DNA of 64,000 bases from Candidatus Woesearchaeota archaeon. GTDB taxonomy: Archaea > Nanobdellota > Nanobdellia > Woesearchaeales > WJKL01. The stretch covers positions 62,001 to 126,000 of the forward strand of contig JAHWIR010000014.1 in NCBI GenBank assembly GCA_019322435.1. The letters run 5' to 3'. Below the pieces are notes generated by a model that had not been told where the DNA came from, did not search any database, and saw only the letters and a list, made by a program, of their open reading frames with translations. This document shows, piece by piece, positions 57,538 to 64,000 of this stretch; positions within the stretch are counted from its first letter, which is position 1, and each line of letters begins with the position of its first letter. Both the position numbers and the translations under genes were made by a program.

Positions 57538-58341
57538 ATGAAATTCCTGAAAAAAAGAGGCCAGCGCAAAGGCGAGAATGGTAGAGTCCTGGTTATTGGC
57601 GGCTCAATAGACTATGTCGGAGCTCCTGCTCTGGCTGCATTAGCTGCATTAAGAACAGGCATTGATCTGTCTGTAGTAGCTGCTCCTGAAAAAGCCGCAT
57701 GGCAGATAAACTCATATTCTCCTGATTTAATCACAAAAAAATTCGAAGGAGAATTCTTCAATTGGGATAATGTAAAAGACATAATTGAACTAGCTGAAAA
57801 ATTCCATGTCATTGTCATCGGAAACGGCCTTGGCCTAGAGCCTTCAACATTTGACTTTGTAAAAGAAGTTGTTGAACGTCTGCCTCAGCCAAAAGTCATT
57901 GATGCTGATGCAATCAAAGCACTAAGAGGAGTTGAATTCAACAATGCTGTACTCACACCTCATGAAAAAGAATTCCAGATACTGACAGATGAAATTCTTC
58001 CAGAAGGAGTTGAAAAAAGAGCATCCATTGTAAAGCACTACTCAAACAAGCATAGGATAGTCCTTCTAAAAGGCAAGACAGACATAATCTCAGATGGAGA
58101 AACAGTCAAATACAACAAGACAGGCAATGATGGCATGACAACCGGCGGAACAGGAGATATCCTTGCTGGAATCACAGCAGGCTTGATAGCGCAAAGTGAT
58201 GATCTATTGAATTCTGCAGCAAGTGCTGCTTATCTGAATGGAAAAATTGGAGACTTTCTATTGAAGAAAAAAGGCTATGGTTTTACAGCTTCTGACATGA
58301 TTGAACTGATTCCAGAGATTAAGAAAAAAGAGAAGCTTTAA
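57538..58341 (+). CDS. nnrD: ADP/ATP-dependent NAD(P)H-hydrate dehydratase
   Basis: 267 residues, ribokinase-like fold; repairs hydrated NAD(P)H. NGRVLVIGGSIDYVGAPALAALAALRTG, VIGNGLGLEP, VIDADAIKAL, VLTPHEKEF and GMTTGGTGDILAGITAGLIAQ are the family motifs, with the Asp of GTGD as catalytic base. It lacks the NnrE epimerase half that is often fused. Leaderless-type start; divergent from the HD gene. Confidence 0.92.
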   Translation: MKFLKKRGQRKGENGRVLVIGGSIDYVGAPALAALAALRTGIDLSVVAAPEKAAWQINSYSPDLITKKFEGEFFNWDNVKDIIELAEKFHVIVIGNGLGLEPSTFDFVKEVVERLPQPKVIDADAIKALRGVEFNNAVLTPHEKEFQILTDEILPEGVEKRASIVKHYSNKHRIVLLKGKTDIISDGETVKYNKTGNDGMTTGGTGDILAGITAGLIAQSDDLLNSAASAAYLNGKIGDFLLKKKGYGFTASDMIELIPEIKKKEKL

Positions 58342-58383
58342 TTCTAGACTAACATACAAAATAGAAATCTTTATATACTAATA

Positions 58384-58408
58384 TACGTATATGTACGTTA
58401 GTATACGT
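58384..58408 (+). promoter_or_regulatory. Triple TACGT operator with 10-bp spacing
   Basis: TACGT starts at 58384, 58394 and 58404, exactly one helical turn apart, ending 6 nt before the ATG of the ribbon-helix-helix gene and just after an A/T-rich TTTATATACT promoter element (about 58370-58379). The core also forms an imperfect 24-bp palindrome starting CTAATATACG. RHH proteins usually bind such tandem sites, so autoregulation is likely. Confidence 0.6.
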
Positions 58409-58414
58409 AATAAA

Positions 58415-58555
58415 ATGGTAAAACAAGGCAATGATAAGTTTACAATCTCTGTAAACAAGAGAATCAAAGAAGCATTCAAAAAAATCTGTGAAGAAGAAGG
58501 CCTAAAGCCTGGAAAACAGATAGAGAAATTTATGTTAGATTTCGTGAGGAGATAA
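58415..58555 (+). CDS. Small ribbon-helix-helix-type regulator, 46 aa
   Basis: KFTISVNKRIKEAFKKICEEEGLKPGKQIEKFMLDFVRR: a short beta strand, helix, turn, helix, as in Arc/MetJ-type dimeric DNA-binding proteins. It lies directly behind the TACGT operator. Its stop overlaps the antiporter start by 1 nt (TAATG), so it is co-transcribed with and probably controls the antiporter. Confidence 0.75.
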   Translation: MVKQGNDKFTISVNKRIKEAFKKICEEEGLKPGKQIEKFMLDFVRR

Positions 58556-60261
58556 TGGAACCTTTATTAGAGATAGCAATAATATTTGTAACAGCAACTA
58601 TTTTAGCTTATCTTTCTAAATTAATCAAGCAGCCGATTATCCCAGCTTATATCATTGCAGGGATTGCTTTGGTTGCAACTGGATTTATTGAAGCAAATTC
58701 ATTGGTTGAGATCATCTCATCATTAGGCATTGCTTTCTTATTATTCTTAGTTGGTTTGGAAATAGATTTTTCAAGACTAAAAAATGTTGGCCTTGTATCC
58801 ACTGTAGGCTGTACTTTGGTCTGCATGGTATTGTTTGGAACTGGCTTTTTCATAGCAGGGATACTGGGATTGAGCACTTTATCTGCAATCTATATCGGAT
58901 TGGTTGCAGCATTTTCCTCTACAATGATTGTTGTCAAGTTATTATCAGACAAAAACCAGCTAGACACTTTGCATGGAAAGATAATAATAGGATTTTTGTT
59001 GATGCAGGATATCTTTGCAATCATTGCTTTGTTTGTATTATCTACTGTAGATGATGGATTTTCAATCATCAGCCTTGCAGCAACATTAGGCATGCTTTTT
59101 GCAATAGTTGGATTGACTTATATAGGAAGTGCGTTCTTTTTCCCAAAGATATTCAAATTTGCAGCAAAGACAGAAGAACTTTTGTTCATAACATCAATAT
59201 CTATCTGTTTAATCTACATAGGAGTATTCCATTATTTAGGATTGTCAATTGCAATAGGAGCATTCTTGGCAGGAGTTGCACTGGCTAACCTGCCTTATAA
59301 TTTTGAGATAATCGCAATGATTGAGCCAATAAGGGATTTCTTTGCAGTTGTATTCTTTGTCTCCTTAGGAATGCTTCTTAACATCAATGTATTGAACACA
59401 TCTATTGCATTAATCCTTATACTACTGGCCATAACCCTGCTTTTAAAACCTCTATTGATATTAGTCATTGTCTCTTTATTTGGCTATAAAGCAAAGCCTT
59501 CATTCTTCTCATCAATATCATTGGCCCAGGCAAGTGAATTTGGCATGATATTGTTATTATTAGGACTGAGCCTGAATCATATAACAAAAGAGCTGTTTTC
59601 CTCTGTCATCCTGGTTACAATAATAACAATGACATTGACAGCTTATCTGTTTGAATACAAAAAGTTTGGCTATAAGATGTTCAACAGATATTTCAAATTC
59701 CTTGAAAAGATCCCTTACAACAAAGAGATTGATTATGATGCTCCTAAGATAAAAAAAGATGTACTGATGATCGGCTATGACAGGCTTGGCTATAATATTT
59801 TCAGTACTTTATTGAAACAAAACCGCAATGTGGTTGTTGTTGACTACAATCCTGAAGTCATAAAAGACCTGGCTAAGAAAAAAATTCCGTGCTTGTATGG
59901 AGATGTTGGTGATGTTGATATCCTCAACAGGCTTGACTTGAAGAACCTTAAGATGATCATATCCACAATCCCTGAAAAACAAGACTCTTTGATGCTTATA
60001 AAAAAAGCAAGAAGGATGAAAAGCAGGGCATTACTCATTGTAACTTCAATGGGTGTAGATGATGCAATTGACCTGTATAAAGCAGGAGCAGATTATGTAA
60101 TCCTGCCTCACTTCCTGGGCGGAGAAAGGGTCTCATTATTACTGGAAGAAGTAGGAATAGATGTCAACAAGATGCTGAAATACAAACTAACCCATCTTAA
60201 AGAACTAAAAACAAGAAAACATTTAAAACACAAGCACCCAAAAACAAAGAGGCACAAATGA
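58555..60261 (+). CDS. KefB-type CPA2 cation/proton antiporter with TrkA-N
   Basis: 568 residues: 12-13 membrane helices (GLEIDFSRLKNVGLVSTVG, LLMQDIFAIIALFVLS with the conserved Q-D, SLAQASEFGMILLLLGLSL), then an RCK/TrkA-N Rossmann domain (DVLMIGYDRLGYNIFSTLL, VVVVDYNPEVIKDL, CLYGDVGDVDILNRL). It would exchange K+ or Na+ for H+ under nucleotide control. Coupled to the RHH gene before it and the CRM gene after it (ATGA). Confidence 0.92.
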   Translation: MEPLLEIAIIFVTATILAYLSKLIKQPIIPAYIIAGIALVATGFIEANSLVEIISSLGIAFLLFLVGLEIDFSRLKNVGLVSTVGCTLVCMVLFGTGFFIAGILGLSTLSAIYIGLVAAFSSTMIVVKLLSDKNQLDTLHGKIIIGFLLMQDIFAIIALFVLSTVDDGFSIISLAATLGMLFAIVGLTYIGSAFFFPKIFKFAAKTEELLFITSISICLIYIGVFHYLGLSIAIGAFLAGVALANLPYNFEIIAMIEPIRDFFAVVFFVSLGMLLNINVLNTSIALILILLAITLLLKPLLILVIVSLFGYKAKPSFFSSISLAQASEFGMILLLLGLSLNHITKELFSSVILVTIITMTLTAYLFEYKKFGYKMFNRYFKFLEKIPYNKEIDYDAPKIKKDVLMIGYDRLGYNIFSTLLKQNRNVVVVDYNPEVIKDLAKKKIPCLYGDVGDVDILNRLDLKNLKMIISTIPEKQDSLMLIKKARRMKSRALLIVTSMGVDDAIDLYKAGADYVILPHFLGGERVSLLLEEVGIDVNKMLKYKLTHLKELKTRKHLKHKHPKTKRHK

Positions 60262-60518
60262 CAACCTTCAAAAAGATAATGGCAGAAAAAGCAAAATACA
60301 TCCAGCCAATCCTAAGGATAGGCAAAGCAGGAGTCACAGAAGGAGCGATTGAAGAGATAAAAAGGCAGCTAAAGAAAAGAAAACTCATCAAGATTAAATT
60401 ATTGAAATCAGCATTAAATGGAAAAGACAAAAAAGAAATGGCAAAAGAGATTGCAGAAAAAACTCGCTCTGAATTGATACATCAGGTTGGGTCTGTAATA
60501 GTTTTAAATAAGAAATAA
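60258..60518 (+). CDS. CRM/YhbY-like RNA-binding protein
   Basis: 86 residues. RIGKAGVTEGAIEEIKRQLKKRKLIKIKLLKSALNG and VGSVIVLNKK match the CRM (YhbY) fold: the GxxG-type loop as G-K-A-G, the following basic helix and the closing strands. YhbY binds pre-50S particles in bacteria; archaeal members are likewise thought to act on rRNA. It overlaps the antiporter gene by 4 nt and converges on uL16. Confidence 0.9.
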   Translation: MTTFKKIMAEKAKYIQPILRIGKAGVTEGAIEEIKRQLKKRKLIKIKLLKSALNGKDKKEMAKEIAEKTRSELIHQVGSVIVLNKK

Positions 60519-60520
60519 TT

Positions 60521-61048
60521 CTACTTAGGATTTTCACTGACAACTATCTGGCATCCGCAAGGCATTTTATGCTGGAATCTTTTCATTGCTGTTTTCGCAG
60601 TGTCAAGATTTGATTTGTTCACTTTTAATTCCATTATTGTCTGCCCTTTCTTGACTCTTGCTGCACTTCCAATTGGGTTTCCAAATGAATGTTTCATACC
60701 AGTGCTCATCCTGTCAGCTCCTGCTCCTGCAGCCAACGGATTCTCTCTCATGATATGATGTGGATAAGTCTTAATTTTTAAGAAATATGCTCTTTTCCCT
60801 ATTGTATTCTCCAATAATCTGTTGCTTGACTGCCTTGCTGCTTCAAATGCATTGTGCCTTATATTGCACTCCACTTTTGACTTCAGCTCAAGAGTATAGC
60901 CAAACTGCCTTGCAGCATTCCCCATATCAAACCTCACAACAGTAATATTAGGTGTTGTCTTGATATAAGACTTCTGTCTAAACTTACTGATCCTAGTATA
61001 AGGCCTGTCTACTCTCCTATACGCACAAAATTTTCTTGTCTTTGCCAT
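60521..61048 (-). CDS. rpl10e: Ribosomal protein uL16 (L10e)
   Basis: 175 residues, complete. RKFCAYRRVDRPYTRISKFRQKSYI, ENPLAAGAGADRMSTGMKHSFGNPIGSAARV and MPCGCQIVV are conserved in archaeal L10e. The AAGAGADRMSTGM loop reaches the peptidyl-transferase side of the 50S. It starts 40 nt after the LamG gene's stop and ends 2 nt from the CRM gene. Confidence 0.95.
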   Translation of the reverse strand: MAKTRKFCAYRRVDRPYTRISKFRQKSYIKTTPNITVVRFDMGNAARQFGYTLELKSKVECNIRHNAFEAARQSSNRLLENTIGKRAYFLKIKTYPHHIMRENPLAAGAGADRMSTGMKHSFGNPIGSAARVKKGQTIMELKVNKSNLDTAKTAMKRFQHKMPCGCQIVVSENPK

Positions 61049-61088
61049 AGGGATTAGGATTAAAAGTTGGTTTATAAAGGTATCGAAA

Positions 61089-64000
61089 TTATATTACAGA
61101 ACTCGCGTCTAATTTTGACATATTAAAAGGTTTATCATCAATCCTAAATTTCTTATTGCTTTCTAACGGAACAGTTCCCATCGACTCTCCGCTATCAGTA
61201 AGAATCCCTAATTTCATACTAGGAGTATTTTTTGGGACTACTTTCTCTACCACATTACCATCACAAATTTCTTTTACAGCATAAGCAGTTCCTGGTGTCG
61301 GACATGGCTTTACTATTATTAATGCGATTATTATTATTACAAACACTATTACTAAGAATACTATTGAACTTAGTAGTTGTCCTTTTTTATTTTTTTGCTT
61401 TCTTTTTATATAAAAAAATCCAAATGTAATTATAAAGACTGATAGCAATGCTCCAATTGTTGTAAATTCTGGCACAGCCGCTGATATTTCTCCCCCTACT
61501 GGAGCATCAAGTACTTCAGCAGCCCGTTTTCCAATAGGCTGAGAGCTGGTAAAGTATAAACCAGCTGAAATTTCTCCCACAGTTAAATTATTTGTTGGTC
61601 TGAAGTCCCAGCTAACATTCCCACCTATAATGTTTTCACTAATAGGATCTTTTCCACCTATTACTGAAGTATGGTCTACATTTTCAGGACCTACTACATC
61701 AAATATACTAAATTTCTTTACTGTTCCATTCCTAACAGAAGTTATCCTATAGCAAAAAGTATGATGTCCGCTAACTGGATTTGGATTGCCTTCTGCATTC
61801 GCTGTATAAACATTAACAGTCACATCAACATCTGCTGTAGCATCTTTGAAATTCACAACCTCCTCTGCAATAGCATCTCCTGGTATAGAACAAGCAGTTG
61901 GTTCTATTGGTATATCTGCACTGCAATACTCAAGTCCATCCTGGGTTCCATCATTCGGAGTTAAGCATGCTGACCAATTCTCTCTTCCAAGAGTCTCTTC
62001 TGACATAATTGTTTGGGTTTGGTTTTCATACAATGCCTGGATTTGCTCTGGTGATAATGCTCTATCAAATATCATTAGTTCGTCTATTGTTCCGTTGAAA
62101 TAATATATACCTGCAGCTGCTTGCCTGCCAATAGCAACCTCAGTGCCAAGATAATTTATACTTCCTGTTCCAGGGTCAGCATCTTTATAAGCACCATTAA
62201 TAAAAGCTGAACAATGAGTCCCATTATAAACTCCAACTACATGAGTCCATTCTCCCCAGTCAAATGAGTTTGCTGGGGTTTTGAATGATTCACAGACATC
62301 ATGCAATTTAAAATGAAGGGATTTAGTATCCTGTACAGAAAACCAAACTCCAGAATTCCATCCTGCATTGCTTCCTCTATGGTATATGGTTGAATGGCCT
62401 GCTGAATAGGTTGGATTAATCCAAGCAGAGACAGTAATATTCTCTGTTACAGCAAGACTTCCTCCATCAGCTACATCAATATAATCATCCACACCATCAA
62501 ACTCATAAGCACCCCAGGTGTCATAACCTCCTGATGACTGCCAAACTGGCCCGCTTATATTTCCATTATTCCCATATCCGCTGTAATCCTTTGCTGTCTT
62601 ATTATAAAGCTCTAAAATTTCTGAAGCAGACAAAGCTTTTGAGTATACTTTTACTTCGTCTGCTGTTCCATTAAGATATTTATTACTAGAACCCTTGCCT
62701 ATTCCGACTATCCCTGCTATATCTGCTAAGTTACCATCTGTTTTCCAATAAGTAGAAGATACATTCATACCATCAAAATATATTTCTGCATGTGTCCCAT
62801 CATAAACTACAGCGTAATAATGCCATCCACTAACATCGAGAACTCCGCTTGTTACTGCCTGATGCCAAGGTTCACCATCTGTAGCTGCATATACTGAAAG
62901 CGTATTAGTTGATGTTCTAAACAGTTCTATTTGATTTCTTCTCCAATGCAATGGGTCGCTTGTTGCTACTATAGTCTCTTGAAGATTAAACCAACCACTC
63001 ATAGTAACAGCATCAGTAAAATTAAAACTCTGATCAAAAGGAACACTAATATAATCATTAATACCATCAAACTCATAAGCCTGCCCGTACTTGCCGCTGT
63101 CAGTAAGAACTGCACCATTATACACTATTCCATCATTACCAAATATTGAACTGTCATCTGCATTGCCTTCAAACCTCCAGTCTCCTCTTAAACTGCCTCC
63201 CTGATCTTCATATATATCTTGTATTTCATCAGCTGATAAAGTTCTGTTATAAATCATAACTTCATCTAAAGTTAAATTTCCTTTTCCAGAGCCATAATCT
63301 GCACCAAGATAAAGATAATAATTATCAAGAGTAAATGAACCATTAACATCATCAACATTAACTTCAACACTATTCTTATAAACAATAGTAGCTGTGCTAT
63401 TATAAACTAATGCTATATGAATCCACTCATTTAAATTGTTGGTTATCGCAAAATTAGAATCACCCTCACTTAAATCATTATGTCTCCAAATAATAGTGTC
63501 ATTTTCTAACCTATGATAAAAATCTACTGTCCCTGTATCTATAGCTGTATCATATTTTATTGTTCCAGCTCTATCAGAAGCTGCCCCTGTCCAGCCGAAG
63601 ATTTTTACCCAATATGAAATAGTAAAGTTTTGTGTTAAACTAAGGCTTGAATCCTTACCGCAATCAATATAATCATCCACACCATCAAACTCATAAGCCT
63701 TTCCAACCATACCATCGCTTGTCAAGGTTGCTCCTGTCACTATCCCATCATTTCCAAAAGTAGAATTATCCTCTGCATTGCCTTCAAACTGCCATTCTCC
63801 AACCATATGTGGTTTTTGTTCATTATATAAACTTCTTACTTCACTTGGAGTTAAACTTTTGTTGAAAAATATAATTTCGTCTAGTGTTCCATCAAATGCA
63901 GTGCCTGCATCCACAGCACCAATCTGAAATGTCTTAGTATTAGAAAGATTCAAAATAGTAGCCATATTATTCTCAGCACCTGTTTCATTAGATTCTAATA
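61089..64000 (-). CDS. Second LamG surface protein with pilin-like C-terminal segment (partial)
   Basis: At least 970 residues; the frame stays open through the right edge, so the N terminus is missing. Four LamG-like modules are present (ending GTLDEIIFFNKSL, LTLDEVMIYNRTL, GTADEVKVYSKAL, GTIDELMIFDRAL). The last joins ACLTPNDGTQDGLEYCS and a domain with CSIPGDAIAEEVVNF and GHHTFCYRI, then VPEFTTIGAL, a TM helix and the basic KRKQKNKKGQLLSS. This last stretch begins a second TM and a 99-residue tail that looks like a class III (K-K-G-Q) pilin-type start. It is a sibling of the giant gene; adhesion or coat role inferred. Confidence 0.85.
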   Translation of the reverse strand, partial: LESNETGAENNMATILNLSNTKTFQIGAVDAGTAFDGTLDEIIFFNKSLTPSEVRSLYNEQKPHMVGEWQFEGNAEDNSTFGNDGIVTGATLTSDGMVGKAYEFDGVDDYIDCGKDSSLSLTQNFTISYWVKIFGWTGAASDRAGTIKYDTAIDTGTVDFYHRLENDTIIWRHNDLSEGDSNFAITNNLNEWIHIALVYNSTATIVYKNSVEVNVDDVNGSFTLDNYYLYLGADYGSGKGNLTLDEVMIYNRTLSADEIQDIYEDQGGSLRGDWRFEGNADDSSIFGNDGIVYNGAVLTDSGKYGQAYEFDGINDYISVPFDQSFNFTDAVTMSGWFNLQETIVATSDPLHWRRNQIELFRTSTNTLSVYAATDGEPWHQAVTSGVLDVSGWHYYAVVYDGTHAEIYFDGMNVSSTYWKTDGNLADIAGIVGIGKGSSNKYLNGTADEVKVYSKALSASEILELYNKTAKDYSGYGNNGNISGPVWQSSGGYDTWGAYEFDGVDDYIDVADGGSLAVTENITVSAWINPTYSAGHSTIYHRGSNAGWNSGVWFSVQDTKSLHFKLHDVCESFKTPANSFDWGEWTHVVGVYNGTHCSAFINGAYKDADPGTGSINYLGTEVAIGRQAAAGIYYFNGTIDELMIFDRALSPEQIQALYENQTQTIMSEETLGRENWSACLTPNDGTQDGLEYCSADIPIEPTACSIPGDAIAEEVVNFKDATADVDVTVNVYTANAEGNPNPVSGHHTFCYRITSVRNGTVKKFSIFDVVGPENVDHTSVIGGKDPISENIIGGNVSWDFRPTNNLTVGEISAGLYFTSSQPIGKRAAEVLDAPVGGEISAAVPEFTTIGALLSVFIITFGFFYIKRKQKNKKGQLLSSIVFLVIVFVIIIIALIIVKPCPTPGTAYAVKEICDGNVVEKVVPKNTPSMKLGILTDSGESMGTVPLESNKKFRIDDKPFNMSKLDASSVI

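Noticed and set aside
1..64000. Insertion sequences, prophage genes, integrases or CRISPR arrays.
   Set aside because: No transposase, integrase, phage structural gene or regularly spaced short repeat was seen on either strand.

Overview
The window comes from an AT-rich archaeal genome, most probably a DPANN lineage of the Woesearchaeota/Pacearchaeota kind. That placement is inferred from gene content and not from any search. The archaeal signs are a histone plus a second histone-fold protein, EF-1 alpha, aEF-2, uS10, eS28, eL8/L7Ae, eL24, uL16/L10e, archaeal-type GluRS, beta-CASP RNase, archaeal type IV pilin and GxGD peptidase, TATA boxes, and tRNA genes carrying bulge-helix-bulge (BHB) introns. 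The giant Asn/Thr/Ser-rich LamG proteins ending in VPEF plus a membrane anchor fit those small-genome archaea.

Layout. 0-7 kb: methyltransferase fragment, histone-fold gene and GluRS on the minus strand, then a tight three-gene plus-strand operon (Cys-cluster radical-SAM-like protein, HhH/FeS DNA-glycosylase-like protein, tandem ParB-like protein) that I cannot assign to a known system. 7-12 kb: histone, intron-containing tRNA-Ala, HIT proteins, a TrmB/PLD-like regulator divergent from a cluster of tiny ORFs, and tRNA-Met with two introns. 12-20 kb: beta-CASP RNase, pyrimidine-dimer glycosylase, TspO, QueH and QueA (the last two queuosine steps, unusual in an archaeon), an MFS protein, tRNA-Glu (two introns), a glycosyltransferase and tRNA-Ser (one intron). 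20-29 kb: a translation block (uS10, EF-1 alpha, aEF-2, NDK, eL24, eS28, L7Ae), a degenerate cis-prenyltransferase, a GxGD peptidase and two neighbouring HIT-fold proteins that have both lost the catalytic His.

29.3-55.5 kb is one uninterrupted 8,722-codon gene for a predicted surface protein: an N-terminal membrane segment, 24 LamG-like modules interrupted by a roughly 950-residue right-handed beta-helix and Cys-containing Ig-like modules, and a C-terminal VPEF-TM-Lys/Arg anchor. 55.7-61 kb holds a pilin, a stand-alone NFACT-R protein, an HD hydrolase, NAD(P)HX dehydratase, a tiny RHH regulator with a 10-bp-spaced operator in front of a KefB-like antiporter, a CRM protein and L10e. The right edge is a second LamG protein whose C terminus carries an additional pilin-like segment.

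All four tRNA genes in the window are interrupted, with six introns in total. Two sit in the T-loop (59/60) and one at 30/31, and each tRNA lies directly upstream of a co-oriented protein gene. The GxGD peptidase, the pilin and the pilin-like tail of the LamG protein plausibly belong to one cell-surface assembly pathway.
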